Part shown: positions 16,414-25,218 of the stretch, in pieces
Position numbering within the stretch: position 1 is the stretch's first letter
Layout of the letters: each line of letters begins with the position of its first letter
Assembly (NCBI RefSeq): GCF_015547515.1
Contig: NZ_JADMVE010000008.1
Coordinates: 62,001 to 126,000 of the forward strand
Direction: 5' to 3'
Origin: Eubacterium sp. 1001713B170207_170306_E7
Lineage (GTDB): Bacteria > Bacillota > Clostridia > Eubacteriales > Eubacteriaceae
DNA length: 64,000 nt
Position numbers and translations under genes: made by a program
The notes under the pieces: model-generated
Seen by the model: only the letters and a program-made list of their open reading frames with translations
Database searches by the model: none
What the model was told of the DNA's origin: nothing

Positions 16414-19169
16414 TATCTTACCCCTTTCATTATCAACGCCTGGCTATTGGAAACTAGTTTCACCAACCCGGCTTCATCCAGCTGTAGGTTGTACTTTTGC
16501 GCAAATTCGGGAAAATAAAGATTCAGCATGGCCAAAATGGCCTGCAAAGTCGCTGCCATTTCGGCGTTGCTTCTGTTAACCGCGTCCTGGACATAACCCT
16601 GCAAAACAGAGATGGGGGCGACCGCTTCTTTTCCTTTCTCGCCGCCGCCCAGCAGTTTATTTCCGTTGGCGCCAAAGATGGTCGGCTTTGTTAAAATCCC
16701 GCCTTTGGCAAACCAGTCCACACTAAAATGTGGGATAGATGGTGGATTCAGACTAAAGTTCCCCGATACATTGAAATGGGGGAGTTTAATGTGCGGAAAG
16801 GGCAAGTTACCACTTAAGATCCCGCGAATGGTGTCAAAGAAGCCTCTTACGCGATCTACAACGTTCTGCACCGGGCTGATCACCGCGTCCTTGATGGCGT
16901 TAAATTTATCTCGCACCACATTGTACGCGTTGACCAGCTTTTCCTGAATGCCGCCAGGCAGCATGTTCCAAATATTCATAAGGTTGTTTTTCATGCCTTC
17001 GGTATCGCCTTTCATAAAGGAGGTCAGCGCGCCCCAGAGGCTGCTGTTCACTTCCTTGGCCGTACTGGTGATATTTTGGACGCCCTGACACATTTCCGAC
17101 CACTTGTTTTGAACACTTTCTTTGACGCCCTGTGCCCAAGAGCTGATGTTTTCTCCCCAGCCTTGAAAAGTACTCTGGACGCCGCTGACCAGTCCGCCAG
17201 CAGCATCAGAAATGCCTTGACACACGCCGCTCCACCATTCTCCGAGCTGCCCAAGCTTTTCACTGATCCAATCGGTGATAGCGCCCCAGTTTTGAATGAT
17301 CAGGATGACCGCTGTAATAGCCGCAACGATCCCGGCGATTATTGCAATAATAGGAAGCAAAGGGGCCATCATTGCTGTAAAACTAAGACCCGTGGCTGCC
17401 ATTGCCCCTTGAACCATCATAAACACTGGCATTAATGCCGAAAACGCCACGACAAGTAAGCCGAGAACAACAATGATTGTCTGAACTGGGCCTGGTAGCT
17501 GACTAAAGCCTTTTGAAATTGCCTGAAGAATCGGAATTAAAACATTCGCCAATGGCTGAAGCGCTTCTGCGATGGCGGCGCCAAATTCTGCCATCGCTGC
17601 GCGTGCATTTTTTAAAGCAAGATCTTGCCGGTCAATGGGATCAAGGGTATCTTCAAAGGTTTGTCCGACGACACCCGCGCTATTTGTCGCGGAATTTGCC
17701 AGTTCATCAAGGTTAAGTGTTCCCCTTTGGATAGCATCAACCATTCGTGTTGCCCCTTTAGTACCAAATACTTCGCTGGCAATTGTAAGAGCTTCTGTTT
17801 CATCTTTTGCCCCTAAGATGGCTGCTTGTGTTTCTGAAAGTCCCTGAGATAGAGATTTCCCATTTTTGGCATAATTCACACTTGCTTTTGATAAACTGGA
17901 TAGGGCTGCATCACTGTCAACCCCGGCCTTTTCAAACTGGCCTAGGAGTTCAACGCCTTGTGAAAACTCTAATCCAAGAGCCTTGATCTGCGGTGCGCCC
18001 TTTACTGCGCTTTCAAAGAGACTATCAACGCTTTGACCCGTTCCCTGGGCAGTTGATGTCACAGAATCTAATACCATACTTAAATCGCTGCTTGAAAGCC
18101 CGTAAGCTTCAATCGCCTGTTTGGCCTGTATGGTCGAGTTGGTAACATCCGCTCCGTTAATCTCTGCAAATTTAAGCATATACGCTGATGCCTTTTCAAG
18201 TTCCGGGCCTGTGTATCCAAACTGGGTATTCAGTTCACCGACGGCCTCACCAATATTTTCAAATCCGTCAATGGGCAGATTTTTATAAAGATTTTGGTAA
18301 ATACCTTCAAACTCTCCGATAGCATCACCTGTAGCACCCGTTTTTGTGATGATAATATCCATACCGCTGTCAACATCCCTGAAAGCATCTTGTGAGGCTT
18401 TACCAAAATCTTTTAACTTTTGGCCTGCCTCCGCGACAATTTCACCGGCCTGCATTAAGTTTCCAGCGTCAAGCTTTCCGCCAATTTTTTCAAGCTCATC
18501 AGCGGTTGTATTGGCCTGCACAGACATCTCTTTCAGATCATTTTTTACATTGTCAAGAGACTGCCCATCATCCACCTGGTCCAGTGCTGCTTTCATTTTG
18601 CTCAGATCCGCATCGGATCCCAGGGCAGCCTTACCGATCTTGTTGATGGCAGCGTCCAGCTGGTCCGCGCTGGCGGTTCCGTTTCGGATGGCGTTCACAG
18701 TTCGGGTACCCAGCACATCCGCAAAATCCTCTACGCTGGAATCCGTTGCCTTAAACAGGGTTTCCAGACGTTTTGTGTTGGTGGCCAGGCGCTCCTGTTC
18801 GGAGACCATACTGGTCACCTGGTTAATATAACCGTTTAGCGCGCCTTCGGTCGCCTCGATTTCCCGCTTAAATCCGCGGTACTGTTCCGCGCCGATTTCA
18901 CCGCTTTTAAACTGGGCTTCAACCTGACTCTCAGCACTCTTAAGCTGGCTGAGCTTTTCCGTGGTAATGGCAATCTGATCGCTCAACAGCTTTTGTTTTT
19001 GGGCGATCAATTCTGTGTTCCCTGGGTCAAATTTCAGCAGCCGTTCAACATCTTTCAGCTCACTGCCGACCTTGGCAGCCCGATCGTTGACACTCTTCAG
19101 TGCCTTGTCAAGGCCTTTGGTCTCGCCGTTAAATTCAATGCTGATCCCTTTTATCCGGCTTCCTGCCAT
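16413..19169 (-). CDS. Tail tape measure protein
   Basis: 918 residues. The N-terminus (about 1-130) is a long coiled coil typical of tape measures (DRAAKVGSELKDVERLLKFD). The middle has the TP901/PhageMin_Tail core with repeated amphipathic helices and a hydrophobic segment cluster at about 555-650 (PGPVQTIIVVLGLLVVAF and following). At the usual ~1.5 Angstrom per residue it predicts a tail of about 130-140 nm. That figure is an estimate from family behaviour, not a measurement. Confidence 0.9.
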   Translation of the reverse strand: MAGSRIKGISIEFNGETKGLDKALKSVNDRAAKVGSELKDVERLLKFDPGNTELIAQKQKLLSDQIAITTEKLSQLKSAESQVEAQFKSGEIGAEQYRGFKREIEATEGALNGYINQVTSMVSEQERLATNTKRLETLFKATDSSVEDFADVLGTRTVNAIRNGTASADQLDAAINKIGKAALGSDADLSKMKAALDQVDDGQSLDNVKNDLKEMSVQANTTADELEKIGGKLDAGNLMQAGEIVAEAGQKLKDFGKASQDAFRDVDSGMDIIITKTGATGDAIGEFEGIYQNLYKNLPIDGFENIGEAVGELNTQFGYTGPELEKASAYMLKFAEINGADVTNSTIQAKQAIEAYGLSSSDLSMVLDSVTSTAQGTGQSVDSLFESAVKGAPQIKALGLEFSQGVELLGQFEKAGVDSDAALSSLSKASVNYAKNGKSLSQGLSETQAAILGAKDETEALTIASEVFGTKGATRMVDAIQRGTLNLDELANSATNSAGVVGQTFEDTLDPIDRQDLALKNARAAMAEFGAAIAEALQPLANVLIPILQAISKGFSQLPGPVQTIIVVLGLLVVAFSALMPVFMMVQGAMAATGLSFTAMMAPLLPIIAIIAGIVAAITAVILIIQNWGAITDWISEKLGQLGEWWSGVCQGISDAAGGLVSGVQSTFQGWGENISSWAQGVKESVQNKWSEMCQGVQNITSTAKEVNSSLWGALTSFMKGDTEGMKNNLMNIWNMLPGGIQEKLVNAYNVVRDKFNAIKDAVISPVQNVVDRVRGFFDTIRGILSGNLPFPHIKLPHFNVSGNFSLNPPSIPHFSVDWFAKGGILTKPTIFGANGNKLLGGGEKGKEAVAPISVLQGYVQDAVNRSNAEMAATLQAILAMLNLYFPEFAQKYNLQLDEAGLVKLVSNSQALIMKGVR

Positions 19170-19184
19170 GGCTGTCCCTCCCTT

Positions 19185-19828
19185 CTAAAACCGGTCAAAA
19201 TCGGCCTGTGTCGCTTTGCGCACTTTTTTCTTTTTCTCTTTTTCCGGCTTGTTGTTTTCAATGAATTCATAAACATAGTCCATGCACATGCCGATGGTCA
19301 TGCCTTCCATGTCCTCGGCGTCAATGCCGACCTGCTTGCACAGGTATAAAAAAGACTCAGTGGTTAATGGTTCTTCACCAGCGCTGGCATCGTCGATTTT
19401 TTTTTAGATTCAATGCTGTGGCCGATGAGCTCCACCGCGTCGGTGAGGATGTCCATGAGCGGGAAGGTGTCAAAGCCTTCCAGCCAGGTTTCCGGATCCG
19501 ACAGGCTTTTATCCGCTGTTTTGGCTAAGGTCCAGACAATGTTATAAAGCGGCTCAAAGTCCAGCCGGTCCAGGGATTCCCAGGACATGGCCCCAATGTC
19601 AAGTGTTTCGACGACTTTTATCCCCTCTGCGTCGGCGGCTTGCTCTGCCGACGGATCCTCGTTGCTGTTGATATCCGGTGTTTCCGGCATGTTTGCGCCA
19701 ATAGATTTCACCAGTTTAAACAGTTCGGCAAAGTAGTCTTTCCCGAACTGCTTTTTGTATTTTATGGGCGTGGCGGCATTGGATTCCAGCAACACCTGTT
19801 TTCCGTCAATCTCTACAATCTTCTGCAT
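19185..19828 (-). CDS. Tail assembly chaperone long form by -1 frameshift (gpGT-like)
   Basis: The zero-frame gene (19364-19828) meets nine A residues in the sense strand at 19405-19397, in the codons AAA AAA AAA. A -1 slip there opens a 70-codon frame ending at TAG 19185-19187, whose product contains MEGMTIGMCMDYVYEF and ends KVRKATQADFDRF. That C-terminus is typical of the T part of gpG/gpGT chaperone pairs, which bind the tape measure. The fused protein would be 214 residues. The position just before the tape measure gene also fits lambda-like tail modules. Confidence 0.75.
19364..19828 (-). CDS. Tail assembly chaperone short form (gpG-like)
   Basis: 154 residues, between the major tail protein and the tape measure. 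It starts MQKIVEIDGKQVLLESN and includes PIKYKKQFGKDYFAEL, a pattern shared by gpG-like tail chaperones of Firmicutes phages. Normal translation stops at 19364, while frameshifting yields the longer form. The ratio of the two forms normally controls tail assembly. Confidence 0.75.
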   Translation of the reverse strand: MQKIVEIDGKQVLLESNAATPIKYKKQFGKDYFAELFKLVKSIGANMPETPDINSNEDPSAEQAADAEGIKVVETLDIGAMSWESLDRLDFEPLYNIVWTLAKTADKSLSDPETWLEGFDTFPLMDILTDAVELIGHSIESKKKSTMPALVKNH

Positions 19829-19838
19829 GGCCTACTCC

Positions 19839-20441
19839 CTAGGATCCTGACGGCGGCGTAACCGCCTTTTCATAAACTTTTTCGTACCAGGCATCGTAAA
19901 TATCGGCCGGCGTTCCCTGGGTGGTTTTGGTCTTCACATTCCGGTCAGACGGGCGGGCGCTGGCCACAAAGCTCAGCTCGCTGGTGCCAGGTTCGACGGA
20001 ATCGGTGCTGGTGCTGGAAGAAACGGTTGGCCGGCTGGCTTTGCAGTTATAGAGCACGTGCCGGGTCGCTTTGATGTCATTATCGAACTCAAACAGCAGG
20101 GCAAAGCCTTTCGGCTTGGCACCCTGGACTTCGGTAACCACCTGGTCGGTTTCGTCGATCACTTCACCCAGGCACTCAGTCGCAAAAGCGGTGGGAATAT
20201 TGGCTACTGTAAAGGTGCCATCATACCCCTGGTTATTCGGCGCGCTGAAATACAGCATGTCATCTGCGTAAAATTCAATCATATCGCCTCGGGGCTCCAG
20301 GGTCAGCTCAACGGATCCAGGAAGCCGGATCGGGGTACCATAGGTGAAGGCGCCGTCCTCGGCTTCGGTGATGGTGGCAAAATAGGCGTTTTTAAGCCCA
20401 TAGTTGACTTTCTGTTCTTTGGGTGTGTTTGGCATAATCAT
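19839..20441 (-). CDS. Major tail protein, phi13 family
   Basis: 200 residues. KVNYGLKNAYFATI and RLPGSVELTLEPRGD match the phi13-type major tail tube proteins. A Ser/Thr-rich stretch (SSSTSTDS) lies near residue 140. The first ATG overlaps the upstream stop (ATGA); a second ATG two codons on is better spaced from AAGGAG and may be the real start. It builds the tail tube around the tape measure. Confidence 0.85.
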   Translation of the reverse strand: MIMPNTPKEQKVNYGLKNAYFATITEAEDGAFTYGTPIRLPGSVELTLEPRGDMIEFYADDMLYFSAPNNQGYDGTFTVANIPTAFATECLGEVIDETDQVVTEVQGAKPKGFALLFEFDNDIKATRHVLYNCKASRPTVSSSTSTDSVEPGTSELSFVASARPSDRNVKTKTTQGTPADIYDAWYEKVYEKAVTPPSGS

Positions 20442-20770
20442 TCACTCCTTTTCAAAATTTCAAATTCATAGCCGTGCAGATACATCTGCTCGGACTCCAG
20501 ATAGCTTTCATAGGTGGTGTAGGCGATGTCGTTGTGATCCATGACCGTTTCCAGTTTTTCCTCAATGGCCGGATCTTTCCGGTCCGTGTAGAGTTCAACC
20601 GTCACGCCAATCACTTGCTGGTAAACGCGGTTGTCCGCATAGAAAGAATCGCTGCTGTCCTCGTAGTAAATCAGATAAGGCAGCGGCGGCACCTCGCCCA
20701 CTTCCCAATGATGGTACGCCACGGGCATGCCCGTCGTTTTTAAAAGAACTTCTAATGCTTGTAATGTCAT
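20438..20770 (-). CDS. Tail completion/terminator-like protein
   Basis: 110 residues with the pattern PPLPYLIYYEDSSDSFYADN, common in small phage proteins located between the HK97-gp10-like protein and the major tail protein. Those usually cap the tail tube. It overlaps the neighbours on both sides by four bases. Function by position. Confidence 0.65.
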   Translation of the reverse strand: MTLQALEVLLKTTGMPVAYHHWEVGEVPPLPYLIYYEDSSDSFYADNRVYQQVIGVTVELYTDRKDPAIEEKLETVMDHNDIAYTTYESYLESEQMYLHGYEFEILKRSE

Positions 20771-21129
20771 TTTTGAAACCTCTTAATAATGCCGTCTTCA
20801 AAAGTTCGGACGTATTTTTCTTCAATGGGCGCGATATGCACCTTTGGCGGCACGCGACCTCCGTCTCGTCTGGCGTGGCCTTTCTCAAGCAGGTGGGTAA
20901 GTTGATAGTTCGTCCGGTTGTGCACGTACCATCCAGCTCCCTCCTTTGTTTTGGTCCATCCCTTGTTGTAATCACCGGTTTTCTTAGGGCTGGATGCTTT
21001 GAGTTCCTTAACCGCTTGGGTGGCGTTATCTTCTTTCAGGTCCTCTAAGTCCTCTTCAATTTCAGAGGTATAGTCCTTTAAGGCCTTAACAAGCGCCGAT
21101 GCAAAGTCTTCAGCGCGTACTTTTGTCAT
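20767..21129 (-). CDS. HK97 gp10-like head-tail joining protein
   Basis: 120 residues. SPKKTGDYNKGW followed by LLEKGHARRDGGRVP is the characteristic core of the HK97-gp10 family, found at the head-tail junction. The start overlaps the upstream stop by four bases. Confidence 0.8.
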   Translation of the reverse strand: MTKVRAEDFASALVKALKDYTSEIEEDLEDLKEDNATQAVKELKASSPKKTGDYNKGWTKTKEGAGWYVHNRTNYQLTHLLEKGHARRDGGRVPPKVHIAPIEEKYVRTFEDGIIKRFQK

Positions 21130-21479
21130 AGCGATGCCTCTCTTTCGTCCACCTTTGGCGGTATCTGCCGCTCGATGGTAGCGTCATAACTTAAAGGGGC
21201 CGTATCCTTACGCTGCAGCAGCACGATCCGGTATTGAATCCCGTCCATGATCAGGATGTCATCCTGGGACAGCTCCGGGTGCCTGGGCAGCCTGAGTACG
21301 CGGTCAATATTGATATCAGCGGCTTTCGCACCAAAGAAGCGGTTGAAGCCCACGGTTTTTTCACCGTACCGGAGCCCGTCAATCTTTATCCGGGTGATCC
21401 GGTTTTTTACCACAGCACAGACCGTCAGCACGCCGTCGTTAAACAGCGCTTCATTCTGCGGGCGTTTGCTGATCGGCAT
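21126..21479 (-). CDS. Head-tail adaptor/stopper-like protein
   Basis: 117 residues from ATG 21479, which follows AGGAAGG; longer versions run into the upstream gene without a ribosome site. The beta-rich sequence includes DILIMDGIQYRIVLLQR, like SPP1 gp16-type stopper proteins. It overlaps the previous gene by 29 bases. Role assigned from order and general pattern. Confidence 0.65.
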   Translation of the reverse strand: MPISKRPQNEALFNDGVLTVCAVVKNRITRIKIDGLRYGEKTVGFNRFFGAKAADINIDRVLRLPRHPELSQDDILIMDGIQYRIVLLQRKDTAPLSYDATIERQIPPKVDEREASL

Positions 21480-21762
21480 AGCGTTCCACCTTCCTGTCCA
21501 TCTGCAGGGCCAGCAGCTCTGACAGATAGTTTTTAGCATATTCGTCCAGGGCGCCTGCCCGGACGTATCTTACATAATCAAAAAGCAGCTCACGGGGCTT
21601 TGCCTCTTCAGTAAAGTCCTGCTCGCTGCCGGCGATTCGATTGATATAGGCCATGCCCCGGGCGATGATCCCGGAAAGCTTTTTTTCGCTTTCCGGGTCC
21701 TCCCAGGTCATGTCCACATAATTCTTTACAGCTTCCAAAAGACCTTCAGGTAATGCCATCAC
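21451..21762 (-). CDS. Head-tail connector protein (gp6/gp15-like)
   Basis: 103 residues, mostly helical (LLEAVKNYVDMTWEDPESEKK, in the family of phage DNA-packaging/connector proteins that attach below the portal). It lies immediately after the capsid gene, the usual place. Confidence 0.75.
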   Translation of the reverse strand: MMALPEGLLEAVKNYVDMTWEDPESEKKLSGIIARGMAYINRIAGSEQDFTEEAKPRELLFDYVRYVRAGALDEYAKNYLSELLALQMDRKVERYADQQTPAE

Positions 21763-21771
21763 ATCACCTCA

Positions 21772-23235
21772 TTAGGCGTTTTTCGTTACGGTAACCGTAT
21801 AGGTTTTTGTCGCTTCACCATCTTTTACGGTGATGGTTACTGTATTCGATCCCTCGCTCCAAGTCGCTGCTGTATTGTTGGCAATTTCATCTTCCCCAAC
21901 TTTAATGACGATTTCTGCAGACGCTTTGGCCGGTACCGCTGAAATAACATTTGTCGCATTGCTGGTGGTCGCTGTATAGGTGGTCGTTTCCGTTGAAAAA
22001 TCAGGTGTCAGGGTCAGAGCCCCAATTTTTAAATCCGATAATTCTGCGTTATCTGCCACAGCCGCTGGTGTGATGTTTTCGACTTTATAAACCGCTGGCT
22101 GAAGCTCTGAAATATCCAGATATAAGAAAGAATTGTTGTCCTTTGGAAATCCATTCCCATATCCTTTGATTTTGTAAACACGCTGATCCTGCAGGAAGCG
22201 GACTTCGTCGGAATACTCCAGTTTTCCCTGCTCAGAAAGCCCTAATCCCATGAAATACCTCGGTGCCATCCCGTAAATCGCTTTTCCTTTTTTCATGAGT
22301 GGGCTCGGAATAATTTCAATCGCATAAGGTAAGGTGTTGGCATAGACCCCTGCATTGGTTAAAAACTGGGTCGCAGGTAATACTTTCGCATAATAATCAC
22401 CCGGATTTACGATCATAATCAGGCCACTTACCATGCGATCCATACCTTTTTCATTGGTCGCTAAAATCGCGGTTAGTGCGCCCAGCTGAACATTATCCAT
22501 ACGGGTTAGTTTAACGAGTTCCTTATCCGGATATACACCACCCTTGACGGTGACCGTTTCACCAACCTGCTTGATCATCCCGATCGGTTGATTTTTGCCA
22601 GTGCCGTTGATAATGCCGTTTTCTAAACCAAAAGCAAACGCCTCCATCATAACCATACGGATATACCGATCTAAAAATTCAGGGCCTAAATCCAGCATGG
22701 CCAAAGAAATCGGCAGATAGGCCGAAAGCTTATTCTGGGTCATATCGGTTTCTTTGAAACCGCTTGAGAGTTCTTTTGTGATCTCATCGGTCAGCTCGCC
22801 CCAGATCGCCATCTGCAGGCCATTCGTATTGGTCAGCCACTTGGTCAGTGCGGTTGCCGCTACAAAATCAATCTTAGAAAGTAAAGGATGATTGGCCTGG
22901 AGCTCTTCAAAGACGGCGTTCACAATGGTCTCAGGCATCACAACATCCAGATTGGCGATCGCCTGGCGCGGATCCTTATCATGCATCGCCACGGCCACCT
23001 TCTGATAGTAATTTCTTTCATCGCTGGTCAGCATCCGGATGCCACGCTGTGCCAATACCGCGCGGTCTGTTTCGCCAATCAGCTCTTTCGCGTCTGCCAG
23101 CACCGATTGCTCAATATTCCCTGCCAGATCATTAAACGCCTGAACAAAGCCTTCCTGATCATTATCAGCTGCTGCCTTTTGTAAGTTCTGTAAAATCGCA
23201 ATTTTATCTTGTTTCAATGCATCTAAATTTGTCAT
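21772..23235 (-). CDS. Major capsid protein, HK97 fold, with C-terminal Ig-like/cadherin-like domain
   Basis: 487 residues. The N-terminal ~100 residues are a helical scaffold-like delta domain probably removed by the protease. The HK97 core follows (about 100-390, with MPETIVNAVFEEL and NGTGKNQPIGM). From about residue 395 there is an added beta-sandwich module (LSDLKIGALTLTPDFS, ending KTYTVTVTKNA), the pattern of cadherin-like/Ig-like domains that decorate virion surfaces. It is fused directly in frame rather than made by frameshift. Confidence 0.88.
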   Translation of the reverse strand: MTNLDALKQDKIAILQNLQKAAADNDQEGFVQAFNDLAGNIEQSVLADAKELIGETDRAVLAQRGIRMLTSDERNYYQKVAVAMHDKDPRQAIANLDVVMPETIVNAVFEELQANHPLLSKIDFVAATALTKWLTNTNGLQMAIWGELTDEITKELSSGFKETDMTQNKLSAYLPISLAMLDLGPEFLDRYIRMVMMEAFAFGLENGIINGTGKNQPIGMIKQVGETVTVKGGVYPDKELVKLTRMDNVQLGALTAILATNEKGMDRMVSGLIMIVNPGDYYAKVLPATQFLTNAGVYANTLPYAIEIIPSPLMKKGKAIYGMAPRYFMGLGLSEQGKLEYSDEVRFLQDQRVYKIKGYGNGFPKDNNSFLYLDISELQPAVYKVENITPAAVADNAELSDLKIGALTLTPDFSTETTTYTATTSNATNVISAVPAKASAEIVIKVGEDEIANNTAATWSEGSNTVTITVKDGEATKTYTVTVTKNA

Positions 23236-23237
23236 TT

Positions 23238-24014
23238 TTATTCCTCCTCAACTAAATGTGAAAATAACTGCAGGAGTGTGGACTCCTTTTGTTCCGGTTC
23301 CTGTTTTTCATGCTTGGGTTCTGTCAGGCTGCGAAGCTGTTTGGCCATCGACTGCTGAATCATCAACCGCTGCTCAAGCTGCAGGTTTACTTTCTGCAGC
23401 ATCTCTTCCATTTTTGTGATATCGGCATCCTGATCCGCGTATGTATCGGCAAAGCCGTATTCAATACACTCTTCAGCGGTCAGCCATTTCTCTTCATCGA
23501 GCATGGCGACCAGCTGCTCCTCTGTCAGCCGATCTCCAACTTTCTGTAAATAGGCCTGCCGGTTGCCGCGATTAATGGTATCAAGATCATCGGCTGCTTT
23601 GCGAAGCTCTGCGGCATTTCCGCAGACATAGGACCACGCATTGTGAATCATCATCATGGCGTTTTTAGGCATGATCACCCGATCCCCGGCCATCGCAATG
23701 ACAGATGCAACGGAACAGGCAAACCCGTCCACGTAAACCACTTTCTCTGCCGGATGTCTCTTTAACTGGTTGTAAATTGCGGTGCCTTCAAAAACACTTC
23801 CGCCATAGCTGTTAATGTAAATATGGATGGCTTTCGCGTTTGGGTACGCGGCCAGTGTTTCTCTGAAATAGTTGGCGGACGTTTCCGATTCAATCACCTG
23901 TCCGGTCCACCAGTCACGGTCATCGCCCTCGACATCGCCATAGATATAAAGTTCAAGCACATCCCTGTCTTTTGCAGACTGCTCAAGCTTCCACATCTGT
24001 TTTGTTTTCGGCAT
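23238..24014 (-). CDS. ClpP-like prohead protease
   Basis: 258 residues from ATG 24014, eight bases after AGGAGG. ClpP-type fold with catalytic serine in GFACSVASVIA, histidine in MMMIHNAW and the downstream aspartate region; a charged coiled C-terminal tail follows (residues ~195-258). It would trim the capsid delta domain during maturation. It overlaps the portal gene end by about 30 bases. Confidence 0.88.
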   Translation of the reverse strand: MPKTKQMWKLEQSAKDRDVLELYIYGDVEGDDRDWWTGQVIESETSANYFRETLAAYPNAKAIHIYINSYGGSVFEGTAIYNQLKRHPAEKVVYVDGFACSVASVIAMAGDRVIMPKNAMMMIHNAWSYVCGNAAELRKAADDLDTINRGNRQAYLQKVGDRLTEEQLVAMLDEEKWLTAEECIEYGFADTYADQDADITKMEEMLQKVNLQLEQRLMIQQSMAKQLRSLTEPKHEKQEPEQKESTLLQLFSHLVEEE

Positions 24015-25209
24015 TCTCTTCACCTCCTAATGCCTTTAAAATATCCTGAATGGTACTGTAATTCTTCGTAATAAAATGCTGATCGGCCCAGGGTTCCGGT
24101 ATAATCGGCTGCCCGGTCAGCTTGCGAATATCATTAATGCTCTCTGCGCCGGAGCTGATCAGTTTGTCAATGCTGCCGCCGGCATCCAGAAGATCAATAT
24201 GTTTGACGGCTTTTGTATCAATTTCAAGGCGGTTTCCGGCGATAACACCCTTTCGGTATACTTTCCGGTTGATTTCCTCCTGAAGCATCACCACCAGCGG
24301 ATCAATGCAAAAGGTTAAAAGCTCATCAACGGCTTTCCCTGTATCCTGAACATCTCCTCTGGCCAGTGCCGGCGGGATTCCCAAAGCCCTGGCTGTCATA
24401 TTGACAACAATGTCAATCATTTCGATCATGGCTTTATAGTCATCTTTATTGCCCGCTTTACCAGTCAGATCGTCATAGGTGTAGCCTTTAAACAACGGAA
24501 GCATACCATTGCTGCTTTTCGCAAAATTTTTAAACTGGGGCAAAACAATGTTTTCAAAATTATCCTGGAAGTCTGGGGCGCCACTTGCCAAAGCGTCAAT
24601 CACCATAATCCCTTTAACACCGCCTGCGGTTTCATAGGAAGCCTTTGCATGGCTGATCATACTCTTTAACAGTTCAAAAATACCATTCGATAAACGCCGC
24701 ATATCTTTAGAGTTCAGTTCAAAGTACAGCACCTCTGATGCTTTAAAGGTCCTCAAAAACGTAAAATCTTTTACCTGGACCTGCGAAAAAACATTGTCAT
24801 AAAGTGCATACTCGGTCATTAAATAACTATCTGCGACTAAAAGCTGTTTATCCTGAGTTTCAATGACCAGGGCTGCATTGTCCTCATATAGCTTTGTGAT
24901 CCATTTCTGTACAAAAGCACTGGCGCTTTGATTTTTATTCGGCTCAATGTTCCATCGGTACCATTCATCCCCTTTCATTTCCTGGCCAGCCGCAAAGGTC
25001 TTAAACTCACATTTGCTGACCGCGTTGGCCACACGGTTGACACCGCTGTAAAAGGCCAAATCCCGGACATATAACTCTCCGCCCATGCGCACAAAGGCTT
25101 CATCCTCAAAAAAATTAATATGGTGGACAACATTGTTTTGTGTTGTCTGGTTGATGGCAAGCTCTTTCGCTTTGCCCATTGTCCGCCGGCTTCCAAATCC
25201 ATAACCCAT
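23983..25209 (-). CDS. Portal protein, HK97 type
   Basis: 408 residues from ATG 25209 after AGGAGG. The N-terminal GGELYVRDLAFYSGVNRVAN and the central GIPPALARGDVQDTGKAV are typical of HK97-family portals, which form the dodecameric DNA channel at one capsid vertex. It lies between the terminase and the protease as expected. Confidence 0.88.
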   Translation of the reverse strand: MGYGFGSRRTMGKAKELAINQTTQNNVVHHINFFEDEAFVRMGGELYVRDLAFYSGVNRVANAVSKCEFKTFAAGQEMKGDEWYRWNIEPNKNQSASAFVQKWITKLYEDNAALVIETQDKQLLVADSYLMTEYALYDNVFSQVQVKDFTFLRTFKASEVLYFELNSKDMRRLSNGIFELLKSMISHAKASYETAGGVKGIMVIDALASGAPDFQDNFENIVLPQFKNFAKSSNGMLPLFKGYTYDDLTGKAGNKDDYKAMIEMIDIVVNMTARALGIPPALARGDVQDTGKAVDELLTFCIDPLVVMLQEEINRKVYRKGVIAGNRLEIDTKAVKHIDLLDAGGSIDKLISSGAESINDIRKLTGQPIIPEPWADQHFITKNYSTIQDILKALGGEENAENKTDVEA

Positions 25210-25218
25210 AAACACCTC

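Noticed and set aside
19839-20441. Ser/Thr run in the major tail protein as a second frameshift site
   Set aside because: No slippery heptamer and no extension frame downstream.
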